The notes under the pieces were generated by a model that was not told where the DNA came from, searched no databases, and was given only the letters and a program-made list of their open reading frames with translations. From contig MKTL01000016.1 in the NCBI GenBank assembly GCA_001897605.1, positions 416,395 through 480,394 of the forward strand: a stretch of 64,000 bases of DNA, given 5' to 3'. This document shows, piece after piece, positions 43,503 to 53,284 of the stretch. The position numbers and the translations under genes were made by a program. The stretch comes from Clostridiales bacterium 38-18 (GTDB lineage Bacteria; Bacillota; Clostridia; Peptostreptococcales; Acidaminobacteraceae). How positions within the stretch are numbered: position 1 is the first letter of the stretch; every line of letters starts with the position of its first letter.

Positions 43503-43527
43503 CATAGAGCATAAGGCTGTTTAGATG

Positions 43528-43560
43528 TAAAAAAGCGCAGTTCCGAGGAACTGCGCTTTG
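43528..43560 (-). terminator. Terminator of the FMN-binding lipoprotein gene
   Basis: AAAGCGCAGTTCC (43532-43544), GAG-containing loop, GGAACTGCGCTTT (43547-43559). The adjoining plus-strand A-run makes it a minus-strand terminator. Confidence 0.93.
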
Positions 43561-43600
43561 TCTGATTAGCTGGTTGTTGTTTGCATTTCTCTAATCAATA

Positions 43601-44506
43601 TTATTTTAATTTAAGTGCTTTTTTAGCTAATTCAATAAAGTTACCAACTTTGATAGAAACGCCTGTTACAGCATCTGTGTGACCATCAGCATCAGTTAAA
43701 GTAATTTCATCTAAGCTTTGTGTATCAACTAAGAAATTTTCTACCATAGCTGCTTGTTCATGCCATTCAGATGAAGCTTTACCGATTGAAACCATACCGT
43801 AATCGCCATCGATTGAAGCTGTTTTCTTATCTTTATCAGTATCTTTGCTTGTACCATTCCAGTTAGCAGCAACGATGAAACCGTTGATTACTGTGAAAGA
43901 AGCATTTTCTTTCCAGCCTGAATCGCCATAATCAGCATCTTCAGCGTAGAAAGTACCATCAACATATGGACCAGAGCCTACTGGACCAGCTGCTAAAGCT
44001 TCAGCAGTTAAGTCAACGAAATCACTTACGTGAATAGAAACGCCAGTAATAGAATCTGTGTGACCTTCAGCATCTGAATAGTTAAGACCATCAAATGATT
44101 GATTGTCGATTAAATATTGCTCAGCAAGAGCAGCTTGTTCATGCCATTCTGATTGAGCTTTACCAAATGTAACCATATTGTATTCGCCATCAGCAGAAGT
44201 TGTTTTTTTGTCTTTACCTGCAGTAACGCTTGCGCCGTTCCAATCTGCAGATACGATTTTACCACCAGCAACTTCGATAGTAACTACTGTTTTCCAACCT
44301 GATTCAGCATCAAATGTTGGTTGAGTTGCGAAATAGATACCGTCAGCTAAGTCGCCGCCAGCTGTAGTTGTGTCAGCTGCAGTTGTATCTGCTGCTGTTG
44401 TTTCTTCTGCAGTCGTTTCTACTGCAGGCTCTTCGTTTTTACCACATCCAATAAATAAACTGCTCACCATTAAAAGAACGAGCAATAGACTTAATAATTT
44501 CCTCAT
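43601..44506 (-). CDS. Lipoprotein with two FMN-binding-like repeats (PplA-like)
   Basis: 301 residues. Signal peptide and lipobox LFIGC, then a linker rich in ETTA/DTTA, then two repeats of about 110 residues (about 52-170 and 180-301). Each has DG-F/Y, GWK, A-WNG, DKDKKT, EWHEQAA and ends in TDSITGVSI or TDAVTGVSI, resembling the D-x-x-[ST]-G-x-[ST] site that ApbE flavinylates. Two such domains on a lipoprotein recall PplA of Listeria extracellular electron transfer. Start ATG 44506 has AGGAGG; the longer frame adds 38 residues before the signal peptide. Covalent FMN is inferred. Confidence 0.82.
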   Translation of the reverse strand: MRKLLSLLLVLLMVSSLFIGCGKNEEPAVETTAEETTAADTTAADTTTAGGDLADGIYFATQPTFDAESGWKTVVTIEVAGGKIVSADWNGASVTAGKDKKTTSADGEYNMVTFGKAQSEWHEQAALAEQYLIDNQSFDGLNYSDAEGHTDSITGVSIHVSDFVDLTAEALAAGPVGSGPYVDGTFYAEDADYGDSGWKENASFTVINGFIVAANWNGTSKDTDKDKKTASIDGDYGMVSIGKASSEWHEQAAMVENFLVDTQSLDEITLTDADGHTDAVTGVSIKVGNFIELAKKALKLK

Positions 44507-44604
44507 AAGCCACCTCCTAGTGTTTTGCAAACAACCTAAACCTATTATATCAAAAGATTTGAATAAAGCAATTTTTATTAAGGAAAGTTGATACTTTTTT
44601 AACG

Positions 44605-44637
44605 TAAAAAAAGGAAACATTTGAGAAATGCTTCCTT
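44605..44637 (-). terminator. Terminator after the YbjQ-family gene
   Basis: AAGGAA-CATTT (44611-44622) pairs with AAATG-TTCCTT (44626-44637); the A-run at 44606-44612 gives the minus-strand T-run. Confidence 0.82.
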
Positions 44638-44719
44638 AGCTTGCAATTACTTGCGTATGAATTTTTTTTTATCGCAATAAGCCTTGAAAAAGTAGCAACT
44701 TATTTCCAATTATAGGTTG

Positions 44720-45034
44720 TTACTCTATTAGAACAGCGGTGCCATAGACCATAATCTCTGCAGCGCCCTGTACCACGCTGCTCGAAGCGTACCTAATGTT
44801 GACGATGGCATCTGCACCCATTGCAGTAGCTTCCTCTACCATAAGCTTTGTCGCTATTTGTCTCGCTTCATTTAGCATCTCACTGTACTCTTTCATCTCA
44901 CCACCGACTAAGTGTCTAAAGGCTGATGTGATATCTTTTCCAACATGTCTTGCTCTAATGGTACTTCCTTTGACAAGTCCAAGAGCCGATGTGATTGTCC
45001 TACCTGGTATATCAGGCGTATTCACTAATAACAT
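44720..45034 (-). CDS. YbjQ/UPF0145 family protein
   Basis: 104 residues. NTPDIPGRTITSALGLVKGSTI, GEMKEYSEMLNEAR and AMGADAIVNIRY are the family pattern; it forms pentamer-like rings in known structures and is often labelled heavy-metal-binding, without good proof. AGGAGG precedes the ATG. It lies 16 nt after a small membrane protein gene on the same strand, so the two probably form an operon. Function unknown. Confidence 0.9.
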   Translation of the reverse strand: MLLVNTPDIPGRTITSALGLVKGSTIRARHVGKDITSAFRHLVGGEMKEYSEMLNEARQIATKLMVEEATAMGADAIVNIRYASSSVVQGAAEIMVYGTAVLIE

Positions 45035-45050
45035 GAGACCTCCTAAAAGA

Positions 45051-45269
45051 CTAGTATTTTTTATAGTCGTCGCCTTCAGATTTAGAAGTCTTATAACGAT
45101 CCCAAATCAATGCGACAATAAGCATTATACCGACGATCAATAAGCCAATAGCCATAAAATTAATCACATTGGCTAAAAAATAGGCACTTGGAAAGAAACT
45201 GATTACTATACCTATTGCAAACATGGCAACTAAAAATGTAACAAAAAGAATACTAGAAATTTTTATCAT
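45051..45269 (-). CDS. Small two-helix membrane protein
   Basis: 72 residues: two hydrophobic helices (about 3-24 and 29-54) and a charged tail (SKSEGDDYKKY). I choose ATG 45269 because GGAGG lies just upstream of it; the ATG five codons earlier overlaps that GGAGG. No family recognised. Paired with the YbjQ gene. Confidence 0.7.
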   Translation of the reverse strand: MIKISSILFVTFLVAMFAIGIVISFFPSAYFLANVINFMAIGLLIVGIMLIVALIWDRYKTSKSEGDDYKKY

Positions 45270-45606
45270 ATTACCAACCTCCATTTCACTGCTCCGAAAG
45301 GGGCTTATTTCCCCTTTATCATAACAAATCTAACGCTTTTAGTTATTAAAAAAGGATTAAACTTTATCTAAAGTGGGAGAAATAATGCTCAAAATCAGTA
45401 GTTAAAAAAAAACAATAATCCTTAAAATATTTTATTAATTTAAAAAATTTTTTATACAGTGAAATGAAATTTAAAAAGACAGAATAGACAGACAATTCAA
45501 AAGATTTCCCCCAATTTCGAAAACTTTAAATCGTTTATACAATGCATGAATATGCAAAATAGTTCGAAAATTCGTACAACAGCTTGAAACCATTGTAAAT
45601 AGATGC
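45270..45606. other. AT-rich divergent region before arcA
   Basis: Holds a small hairpin (AAAGGGG with CCCCTTT, about 45298-45317), A/T tracts and GAATATGCA-like strings near 45548 that only weakly resemble an ArgR box. No gene seen. Confidence 0.45.
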
Positions 45607-45636
45607 TTGTAAAAGTTTTAACAACGGGTGTATACT
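45607..45636 (+). promoter_or_regulatory. Probable arcABC promoter
   Basis: TTGTAA (45607-45612), 18-bp spacer, TATACT (45631-45636), about 65 nt before arcA. No -24/-12 motif here. Confidence 0.5.
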
Positions 45637-45701
45637 AGAATTGCTTCAAAGAAATATGAATAAATTACCATATTATTACAATCCAAACTAAAAGAGGTGC
45701 A

Positions 45702-46937
45702 ATGATGAACCAAAATGGCTTACAGGTTTTTTCCGAAATAGGAAAGCTGAAAAAGGTTTTGCTTCACAGACCAGGTGAGGAAATAGAAAATCTAACTCCG
45801 TCACTCATGAATCGTTTGCTATTTGATGATATTCCATATCTGAAAATAGCGAGAGAAGAGCATGATGCATTTGCGGATGTGTTTAGAAAAAATGGTGTTG
45901 AAGTCTGTTATCTTGAAGATTTAATCTCAGAAACATTAAGGGATGGCAATTTGAAGGAAGCTTTTATAGAAGAGTTTGTTTCAGAGGCGGGACTTAAAAA
46001 TCGATTAAGAATAGAACAGGTTAAGGATTACTACAGGGAGTTTGAGGATAACAAATCCATGATAGACAAAATGATGTCTGGGATTCGACGCGAAGAGCTT
46101 CAGCCATCTGGACTCAGATCGTTATCCGACCTAGTCGATATGGATTATCCATTTATAGTCGATCCGATGCCCAATTTATACTTTACTCGAGACCCATTTG
46201 CAACCGTAGGAAATGGTATAACACTGAATAAAATGAGAACGATAACAAGATGTCGTGAAACGATTTTCGCGAAGTATATCTTTAGATTTCATCCAGATTA
46301 TCGACATCATGACATACCGTTTTGGTACGATCGAGAAATGAAGAATTCAATAGAAGGTGGCGATGTTCTCGTTTTAAGCGAGAAAGTAATTGCTATCGGA
46401 ATTTCTGAAAGAACAGATGCAGATGCAATTGAGCTATTTGCACGCAATGTATTTTCAGATGGACAGCCGTTTGAGACGATCTTAGCCTTTGACATCCCTA
46501 AAAGTAGAGCCTTTATGCATCTAGACACGGTATTTACGATGGTCGATGATCAGGTGTTCACCATCCATCCTGAAATAGAAGGACCATTAACGGTTTACTC
46601 TCTTAGACGCACAGAGCGAAAAGGCGAATATAAAATCGAAAGAGAATATCAAACGCTTGAAACCATATTGAGTAAATATCTTGAAGCGGATTCTGTTAAG
46701 CTCATTCGATGTGGTGGTAAGAAGGGGATTGATGCTGGCAGAGAGCAATGGAATGACGGTTCAAATACACTCGCTATCTCACCAGGTGAGGTCATCGTTT
46801 ATTCAAGAAACCATGTGACAAACCGCCTGCTAGAATCAGAGGGGATTAAGCTACATGAAATTCCTTCATCTGAATTGTCGAGAGGTAGAGGTGGTCCTAG
46901 GTGTATGTCTATGCCACTTTTTAGAGAGAGATTATAA
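45702..46937 (+). CDS. arcA: Arginine deiminase
   Basis: 411 residues. Hydrolyses arginine to citrulline and ammonia. [16 protein letters not shown] (N-terminal), [15 protein letters not shown] with the FTRDP motif, [12 protein letters not shown] with the catalytic His, and the C-terminal [13 protein letters not shown] with the nucleophile Cys are all present. GAGGTGC precedes ATG-ATG; the first is taken. First gene of arcABC, which yields one ATP per arginine. No arginine/ornithine antiporter gene is adjacent. Confidence 0.97.
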   Translation: MMNQNGLQVFSEIGKLKKVLLHRPGEEIENLTPSLMNRLLFDDIPYLKIAREEHDAFADVFRKNGVEVCYLEDLISETLRDGNLKEAFIEEFVSEAGLKNRLRIEQVKDYYREFEDNKSMIDKMMSGIRREELQPSGLRSLSDLVDMDYPFIVDPMPNLYFTRDPFATVGNGITLNKMRTITRCRETIFAKYIFRFHPDYRHHDIPFWYDREMKNSIEGGDVLVLSEKVIAIGISERTDADAIELFARNVFSDGQPFETILAFDIPKSRAFMHLDTVFTMVDDQVFTIHPEIEGPLTVYSLRRTERKGEYKIEREYQTLETILSKYLEADSVKLIRCGGKKGIDAGREQWNDGSNTLAISPGEVIVYSRNHVTNRLLESEGIKLHEIPSSELSRGRGGPRCMSMPLFRERL

Positions 46938-47010
46938 TTATACGGATTATCGTAGGTAACAAACACGCAAAGCGTGATTAAGATTATATATGATCAACTA
47001 GGAGGATATT

Positions 47011-48003
47011 ATGCCAGTTAATTTAAAAGGAAGACATTTATTAACATTAAAAGACTTTACACCAGAAGAAATCAGATATCTTTTAAATTTGTCTAGTGAT
47101 TTAAAAGCGAAGAAAAGAGCAGGCATTAGAGGCAATTTATTAGATCGAAAAAACATTTGTTTATTATTTGATAAAACATCCACTCGTACAAGATGCGCAT
47201 TTGAAGTAGCAGCCTTTGACGAAGGGGGTACAGTGACTTTTTTAACCAACAGTCAAATGGGCAAAAAAGAAAGTATCGAGGATACTGCGAGAGTTTTAGG
47301 AAGATATTATGATGGTATTGAGTATAGAGGCTTTAAACAGTCAACCGTTGAAGAGCTAGCAAAATACTCTGGCGTACCAGTATGGAATGGCTTAACGGAC
47401 CGTTATCACCCAACTCAGATATTAGCGGACTTTTTAACCGTTATGGAACACGTAGATAAACCTTTAAACAAAATTAAATTCGTGTATGTCGGTGATGCAA
47501 GAAACAATATGGGAAATTCGCTTATGATAGGCGCTGCTAAAATGGGGATGCATTTCGTAGCACTTGCTCCAAAAACCTTATGGCCTGAAGAAGCGCTCGT
47601 AGAGGAAATGAAGCTAGTTGCTAAGGAAACCGGTGCAGTTATTGAATTATCTGAGGATGTAGCTTCAGTAGATGGTGCGGATGTTCTTTATACAGATGTT
47701 TGGGTTTCGATGGGTGAGGAGCATTTATTTGAGGAAAGAATCAAAATGCTCAAGCCATATCAAGTCAATATGGATATGGTAAAAAAGACAAATAATGAAA
47801 ATGTTATATTTATGCACTGTTTACCAGCATTCCATGACAACATGACAGAGGTTGGTGCGCAAATCGAAGAAAAATATGGACTCTCTGAAATGGAGGTTTC
47901 TGACGAGGTCTTTAGAAGTAAACACTCAGTTGTCTTTGATGAGGCTGAAAATAGAATGCATACTATAAAAGCAATCATGGTTGCAACCATCGGCAACTTA
48001 TAA
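47011..48003 (+). CDS. arcB: Ornithine carbamoyltransferase (catabolic)
   Basis: 330 residues. Phosphorolyses citrulline to ornithine and carbamoyl phosphate in this setting. [14 protein letters not shown] is the carbamoyl-phosphate loop (STRTR), [13 protein letters not shown] and [10 protein letters not shown] are the other active-site motifs. Because it lies between arcA and arcC the catabolic direction is assumed. GGAGG precedes the ATG, 73 nt after arcA. Confidence 0.96.
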   Translation: MPVNLKGRHLLTLKDFTPEEIRYLLNLSSDLKAKKRAGIRGNLLDRKNICLLFDKTSTRTRCAFEVAAFDEGGTVTFLTNSQMGKKESIEDTARVLGRYYDGIEYRGFKQSTVEELAKYSGVPVWNGLTDRYHPTQILADFLTVMEHVDKPLNKIKFVYVGDARNNMGNSLMIGAAKMGMHFVALAPKTLWPEEALVEEMKLVAKETGAVIELSEDVASVDGADVLYTDVWVSMGEEHLFEERIKMLKPYQVNMDMVKKTNNENVIFMHCLPAFHDNMTEVGAQIEEKYGLSEMEVSDEVFRSKHSVVFDEAENRMHTIKAIMVATIGNL

Positions 48004-48037
48004 GAACGTTGACAATACTATCTCGGAGGCAATCTAC

Positions 48038-48976
48038 ATGAATAAGGATAAAATCGTCGTTGCTCTAGGCGGCAATGCTTTGGGAAATTCACCTGAAGAG
48101 CAGTTGATGCTTGTAAAAGGAACGGCTAAACCCATTGCAGATCTAATTGAAGCTGGACATGAAGTTATATTAGCACATGGTAATGGCCCACAGGTGGGCA
48201 TGATTAACCTAGCAATGGCAACCTCAGCAGCCTCAGAAGCAAAAACACCAGAAATGCCATTTCCTGAATGTGGTGCAATGAGTCAGGGCTACATTGGCTT
48301 TCATCTTCAAAATGCAATTAGAGAAGAACTACTAAATCGTAATTTGAACGTTCCAGTAGCAACCATTGTAACTCAAGTAATCGTCGACAAGGATGATCCA
48401 GCATTTAGTAAACCTACTAAGCCTATTGGCGCCTTTTACTCTAAAGAAGAAGCAGAGCTGCTAATTGCGCAAAAAGGGTATACTATGGTAGAAGATGCAG
48501 GCAGAGGCTACAGACGTGTCGTCGCTTCACCTAAACCGATAGATGTCGCTGAAAAAGAAACTGTAGAAGCCCTAGTTGAAAAGGGGCACATCGTCATCAC
48601 TGTTGGCGGTGGTGGTATTCCAGTGATTAGAGAAGGCAATCGACTCATAGGTGTTCCAGCCGTTATCGATAAAGACTTCGCTTCTGAAAAAATAGCAGAA
48701 TTATTAGATGCGGATTATTTGATTATTTTGACTGCTGTGGAAAAGGTTGCGATTAACTACGGTAAGGAAAATGAGAAATGGCTGTCAAAGCTGTCAGTAG
48801 AAGAAGCAAATCAATACATTGAGGAAGGTCATTTTGCACCAGGAAGCATGCTGCCTAAGGTTCAAGCTGCTCTTCAATTTGCAAGCTCTAAGCCAGGTAG
48901 ACGCGCGTTGATCACTTCGCTAGAAAAAGCTAAGGATGGCATCGAAGGTAAAACTGGCACCATGATTCAAGTATAA
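48038..48976 (+). CDS. arcC: Carbamate kinase
   Basis: 312 residues of the amino-acid-kinase fold: KIVVALGGNALGN, LAHGNGPQVGM, GGGGIPVIREG and FAPGSMLPKVQAA. It makes ATP from carbamoyl phosphate and ADP, ending the arginine deiminase pathway. I choose ATG 48038 with CGGAGGC upstream; a longer frame begins inside arcB without a site. A terminator follows. Confidence 0.97.
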   Translation: MNKDKIVVALGGNALGNSPEEQLMLVKGTAKPIADLIEAGHEVILAHGNGPQVGMINLAMATSAASEAKTPEMPFPECGAMSQGYIGFHLQNAIREELLNRNLNVPVATIVTQVIVDKDDPAFSKPTKPIGAFYSKEEAELLIAQKGYTMVEDAGRGYRRVVASPKPIDVAEKETVEALVEKGHIVITVGGGGIPVIREGNRLIGVPAVIDKDFASEKIAELLDADYLIILTAVEKVAINYGKENEKWLSKLSVEEANQYIEEGHFAPGSMLPKVQAALQFASSKPGRRALITSLEKAKDGIEGKTGTMIQV

Positions 48977-48999
48977 AAATTGATTTAAGATAAACTCAT

Positions 49000-49050
49000 A
49001 AAGTCCTTCATCGGTTTTGAATAGATTCCAGATGAAGGACTTTCTTTTTA
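49000..49050 (+). terminator. arcABC terminator
   Basis: AAAGTCCTTCATC (49000-49012) pairs with GATGAAGGACTTT (49031-49043), then TCTTTTT. Confidence 0.88.
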
Positions 49051-49180
49051 CGTGAAATACAGTTTTTCTAAGCTTTATGGCATAAAACTTGCGTGTTATT
49101 ATTTTCAACGTAGCCATATGAAACATTCTACAAATGTTTTATAATGAAGAAAATGAGAAAAAGATAGCGAGCGTGATGAT

Positions 49181-50593
49181 ATGAGTAATTATACTGGAGA
49201 AAAAGGTAACTTAACAGACGATTTGTTTATCAAAAGGCTTCATCAAATTTTCGATCCGATTTCAGTGCCGATAATTATGGTAAATAAGGACACTGAAGTC
49301 GTAATGATCAATGAGTCTTTCGCAGATTATCTCGGGTATCCGAGAAGTGAGATTATCGGGAAAAAGGTTGCAGTACTCGATCCAAACACGCGTTTTCCAT
49401 ATGTCATAAAAAACAAACAGCCTGAATTCGCTCACAAGCACAAGTTTACAAATGGTCATACGGCACTTGTGCATAGAATTCCTGTTTTGGATGATGATGG
49501 AGAGGTTGTTTTCGGGTTTGGTATGGTCATCTTTGACGACCTAAAGAAGCTGCAAGAGGTGTTAGAGAAAAACAAGCTATTGGAAGGAAAGCTTTCGATT
49601 TATCAGGAAGAATTAAAGAGCATGCGCGGCGCTAAGTATTCTTGGGAGTCCATAATAGGTAACTCGATCATCATGCAGGACGTTAAGGGAATTGCCGCTA
49701 AGGCAGCTAAAACGGATTCAAATGTCTTGATTATAGGTGAAAGTGGTACAGGTAAGGAGCTATTTGCGCACGCCATTCACAATGATAGTAAAAGGTTTGA
49801 TGGGCCATTTATTAAGATCAACTGTGCCGCAATTCCAAAGGATTTATTGGAATCAGAGCTGTTTGGATATGAAGAGGGCGCATTTACTGGCGCCAAGAAG
49901 CAGGGTAAGATAGGCAAATTTGAGCTTGCAAATGGTGGTACTATCTTTTTAGACGAAATTGGTGACATGCCCTTGGACATGCAGGTCAAGATATTAAGAG
50001 TGCTTCAAGAGAAGGAAGTGGAACGGATTGGCGGCAATAAAACAATTCCTATCGACTGTCGTATCATCGCTGCAACCAATAGAGACCTCGTTGAACGCAT
50101 CAAAGAAAATGAGTTTAGAGAGGACTTATACTATAGACTTAATGTCGTTAATATAGAGGTTCCCCCTCTTAGACAAAGAAAAGAGGATATTGAAATATTA
50201 ACCCTTAAGCTAATGGAAAAGCTTTCACATTCACTTGGAAAGTTTGTAAGTAATATCACGGTGGATGCACTGGATTGTCTGAAAACCTATAACTGGCCAG
50301 GTAACATTAGAGAGCTTGAAAATGTGGTAGAGCGCGCAATTAACATGACGGAAGGGGAAACCATCGAAATTCAGCACCTTCCATCATTTATAATCGCTCA
50401 TAACCCAAATGAAGCAAAGGAAACAACTACCCTAACGAGTCTAAGACATGCAGTCGATGAGGTAGAAAAAGCGACGATCTTAAAATCCCTTAAGGCTGTT
50501 AATTATAATAAACTGAAGGCAGCTAAGATTTTGGGGATCAGCAGAACGAGCTTATATGAGAAAATGGAAAAATTTAAACTAGAAGTTGAGTAA
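49181..50593 (+). CDS. PAS-domain sigma-54 transcriptional activator
   Basis: 470 residues. PAS sensor (about 15-125; [24 protein letters not shown] in part), short coiled coil, AAA+ domain (about 155-385) with [32 protein letters not shown] and an R-finger region, and a C-terminal Fis-type HTH ([18 protein letters not shown]). The class resembles RocR/fatty-acid and amino-acid catabolic activators. A consensus -24/-12 promoter lies 114 bp downstream, before the ketosynthase-like gene, so that pair is the likely target. The PAS ligand is unknown. Confidence 0.93.
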   Translation: MSNYTGEKGNLTDDLFIKRLHQIFDPISVPIIMVNKDTEVVMINESFADYLGYPRSEIIGKKVAVLDPNTRFPYVIKNKQPEFAHKHKFTNGHTALVHRIPVLDDDGEVVFGFGMVIFDDLKKLQEVLEKNKLLEGKLSIYQEELKSMRGAKYSWESIIGNSIIMQDVKGIAAKAAKTDSNVLIIGESGTGKELFAHAIHNDSKRFDGPFIKINCAAIPKDLLESELFGYEEGAFTGAKKQGKIGKFELANGGTIFLDEIGDMPLDMQVKILRVLQEKEVERIGGNKTIPIDCRIIAATNRDLVERIKENEFREDLYYRLNVVNIEVPPLRQRKEDIEILTLKLMEKLSHSLGKFVSNITVDALDCLKTYNWPGNIRELENVVERAINMTEGETIEIQHLPSFIIAHNPNEAKETTTLTSLRHAVDEVEKATILKSLKAVNYNKLKAAKILGISRTSLYEKMEKFKLEVE

Positions 50594-50603
50594 AGTGTAA
50601 GAG

Positions 50604-50650
50604 AGTGTTCACAAAACTGTTGTACAAATTGTGAACACTGTCTTTTTTTT
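50604..50650. promoter_or_regulatory. Terminator and possible activator site after the sigma-54 regulator gene
   Basis: AGTGTTCACAA (50604-50614) and TTGTGAACACT (50629-50639) form a perfect 11-bp inverted repeat, followed by eight T, so it can terminate. It also lies about 70-105 bp upstream of the -24 element, the usual place for activator sites. TTGTACAA in the loop is itself a palindrome. Confidence 0.6.
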
Positions 50651-50706
50651 GTACAGTTTTTCATACACGATTCCAATAAAAATAGTCACTTGTCTGCGAT
50701 TTTGTT

Positions 50707-50722
50707 TTGGCACGACTCTTGC
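50707..50722 (+). promoter_or_regulatory. Consensus sigma-54 promoter
   Basis: TTGGCACGACTCTTGC matches TGGCACG-N4-TTGC perfectly, with GG and GC 12 bp apart. Transcription should start near 50734. Confidence 0.93.
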
Positions 50723-50783
50723 GTATTCTAAAAAGCAAACAAGAGTTGTAATGAATTGCATAAAGATTTAGGAGGCTTGGCAG

Positions 50784-51827
50784 ATGAAAAGAAGATCTGT
50801 TGGAATCGTAGGAACCGGTATATATATTCCGGAAAATGTTATTACTGCTAAGGAAATCGCTGAAGCGACAAATGGCGTTTGGGCAGAACAAGCAATTATA
50901 GATAAGCTAGGGTTTACACAAAAGCCGATTCCTGGAAAAGGGGATGGCACACAGGCGATGGGTGTAAAAGCCGCATTGGATTGTTTAAAGAACACAGGGG
51001 TAGATCCTCTAGAAATAGACGTCATCTTATGTATGGGTGAAGAATGGAAAGAATTTCCACTTACCACTTCTGCGATCTATATCCAAGAGCAAATCGGTGC
51101 GAAAAACGCATGGGGTATAGATGTACAAAATCGTTGCTGTACGACTGTAACGGCTATGAAGATGGCAAAGGACATGCTTGTAGCAGACGAGAGCATTAAT
51201 ACCATCATGGTTTGTGGTGGCTATAGAAATGGTGACTTCGTAGACTACAGCGATAAAAACATGTCGATGATGTTTAACCTTGGCGCAGGTGCTGGCGCAA
51301 TTATTCTTAAAGCGGATTATCATAAAAACTTGCTTTTAGAATCTCATATTATGTCTGACGGTAGTATGGCGAGAGATGCTGGTGTAGAAATCGGCGGTAT
51401 CGAGCACCCAATTACGACAGATAACTTAGGAGAAGCATACAAATCGCTAAGATTGATGGATGCGGACCACATGAAAAACAGACTCAACGATGTCTCTATG
51501 GACAACTGGATGAAATGCATTGACTTGGCATTTAAAAAATCTGGCGTTGAAAAATCAGAACTCGATTACTTAGCGGTACTTCATTTTAAGTACTCTATGC
51601 ATAAACAAATGCTTGACCTTCTGGGATTAGAAGAAAGCCAATCTATCTATCTTAGTGAATTCGGTCATATAGGTCAAGTGGATCAAATATTGTCTTTACA
51701 TTTAGCCGAACGACAAGGGAAACTTAAAGAGGGGTCGGTCGTGTCAATGATTGCAGCAGGGATCGGTTATGCATGGGCAGCTAATGTAATAATTTGGGGA
51801 GAAAGGGGTGAAGGTAGTGTTGAGTAA
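50784..51827 (+). CDS. Ketoacyl synthase III-like protein with Cys-His-His
   Basis: 347 residues of the thiolase-like FabH fold. RSVGIVGTGIYIPENVIT is the N-terminus; the nucleophile position aligns to Cys118 in IDVQNRCCTT, and the His in LAVLHFKYS fits the catalytic His. Where FabH has Asn (GNTS), this protein has His (EFGHIGQ), giving Cys-His-His, as in KAS I/II. It is therefore unlikely to be the housekeeping FabH. It pairs with a CoA-transferase under sigma-54 control, so catabolic carbon-carbon chemistry on acyl-CoA is plausible. Reaction unknown. Confidence 0.78.
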   Translation: MKRRSVGIVGTGIYIPENVITAKEIAEATNGVWAEQAIIDKLGFTQKPIPGKGDGTQAMGVKAALDCLKNTGVDPLEIDVILCMGEEWKEFPLTTSAIYIQEQIGAKNAWGIDVQNRCCTTVTAMKMAKDMLVADESINTIMVCGGYRNGDFVDYSDKNMSMMFNLGAGAGAIILKADYHKNLLLESHIMSDGSMARDAGVEIGGIEHPITTDNLGEAYKSLRLMDADHMKNRLNDVSMDNWMKCIDLAFKKSGVEKSELDYLAVLHFKYSMHKQMLDLLGLEESQSIYLSEFGHIGQVDQILSLHLAERQGKLKEGSVVSMIAAGIGYAWAANVIIWGERGEGSVE

Positions 51828-53136
51828 ATCTGAATACCAGAAGAAAGTAGTTCTTGTAAAAGACGTACTTCCTTTAATCAGCTCTGGCGATCATATCGTT
51901 TCAGGCTTGGCAGGTGCAGAGCCTCAATTAATTTTATCCGAGCTTCATAAAGAAGCGGATCGATTAAGAGACGTCTCTATTATCACTTGTCTACCGATGG
52001 GAACTTACGAATTCTTTGGCAATCCCCAATATAAGGATGCTTTCACTATGGAAGGATGGTTCTACAGTGGCGCAATGCGAAAATTGCATGCCAATAAGAA
52101 CATCACCTTTATCCCCAATCATCTTCACTTTGCTGCAACTAAAAGATTGGATTTCAAAAAACCTAAAATTTATATGGGGAATTGCTCACCAGTAGATGAA
52201 CATGGTTTTGTGTCATTGGGTCTAAGTGCAGTCTATGAAAAAGAAATGATAGCAGAGGCTGATATCGTCATTCTCGAGGTCAATCCCAATGTACCAAGAA
52301 CCTTTGGCGATACACTTTTACACTATACAAAGGTCGATTATTTTATCGAAGCTGATTATGAATTACCTGAACTACCGATCACAGAGCCAAATGAAAAGGA
52401 CATCAAGATCGGTCAATATATCGCTGACCTAATCGAAGATGGTTCTACCATACAGCTAGGCATCGGCGGCATACCAAACGCTGTTGCTCAAGCGCTTAAA
52501 ACGAAAAAGCACTTAGGAATTCATACTGAAATGTTTACTGACGGTATGGTGGACTTAGTAGAATGTGGTGCTGTAGATAACAGTATGAAATCCATTCATC
52601 CTGAAAAGATGGTCGCTGCATTTGCGCTTGGAAGTAAAAAGCTCTACGATTTTATCAATAATAACCCTAGTGTAGAAATAAAACGCGGCACCTATGTAAA
52701 CGACCCTTATGTGATTGGTCAAAACTATAAAATGGTTTCAATCAACACTTCAGTCGAAGTAGATTTAACAGGACAATGCTGCTCGGAGTCCGTGGGAACT
52801 AGACAAATCAGTGGTACTGGCGGTCAAGCCGATACTGCTATAGGCGCTCAAAATTCAAAGGGTGGCAAATCCTTTATCGCGCTTTATTCAACAGCAGTGG
52901 TAAAAGACCCAGTAACTGGTGAAAAAATCGAAAAATCAAAAATAGTACCTATGCTAACCCCTGGCGCTATCGTTTCATTATCGAGAAATGATGTGGATTA
53001 TGTGGTAACAGAGTACGGCGCAGTTACTTTGAGAGGCACCTCTGTCAGAGAACGCGTTAAAAGACTGATCAGCATCGCTCATCCTATGTTCAGAGAAGAG
53101 CTACAAAGAGAAGCAGATGCACTAATGATTTGGTAA
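51808..53136 (+). CDS. Acetyl-CoA hydrolase/4-hydroxybutyrate CoA-transferase family protein
   Basis: 442 residues. Family I-type CoA-transferase fold: SGDHIVSGLAGAEPQ, GNCSPVDEHGFVSLGLS, QLGIGGIPNAVAQAL, the catalytic Glu region HTEMFTDGMVDLVE, and GTGGQADTAIGAQNSKGGKS. It moves CoA between acids such as acetate and butyrate derivatives. The frame overlaps the ketosynthase-like gene by 20 bp; GTG 51808 is listed, but GTG 51817 or TTG 51820 are also possible starts. The overlap implies translational coupling and a shared pathway. Confidence 0.87.
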   Translation: MKVVLSKSEYQKKVVLVKDVLPLISSGDHIVSGLAGAEPQLILSELHKEADRLRDVSIITCLPMGTYEFFGNPQYKDAFTMEGWFYSGAMRKLHANKNITFIPNHLHFAATKRLDFKKPKIYMGNCSPVDEHGFVSLGLSAVYEKEMIAEADIVILEVNPNVPRTFGDTLLHYTKVDYFIEADYELPELPITEPNEKDIKIGQYIADLIEDGSTIQLGIGGIPNAVAQALKTKKHLGIHTEMFTDGMVDLVECGAVDNSMKSIHPEKMVAAFALGSKKLYDFINNNPSVEIKRGTYVNDPYVIGQNYKMVSINTSVEVDLTGQCCSESVGTRQISGTGGQADTAIGAQNSKGGKSFIALYSTAVVKDPVTGEKIEKSKIVPMLTPGAIVSLSRNDVDYVVTEYGAVTLRGTSVRERVKRLISIAHPMFREELQREADALMIW

Positions 53137-53175
53137 TAAAGCTATATTCGTCTCCTTTAAATAGACCCTAAACGT

Positions 53176-53213
53176 AAAGAAGAAACAGGACACCCAACCT
53201 GTTTCTTCTTTAT
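53176..53213. terminator. Terminator after the CoA-transferase
   Basis: AAAGAAGAAACAGG (53176-53189) pairs with CCTGTTTCTTCTTT (53198-53211). It could work for both strands. Confidence 0.88.
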
Positions 53214-53284
53214 TATTATAAATATGATGAACTAATAAAATTCAAATTTTGAAGCATTGTCAATTGAAACTTAGCACCTATCGC

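Noticed and set aside
45270..45701. Sigma-54 promoter for arcABC under the downstream PAS activator
   Set aside because: No GG-N10-GC motif of useful quality is present; a sigma-A-type promoter is visible instead.
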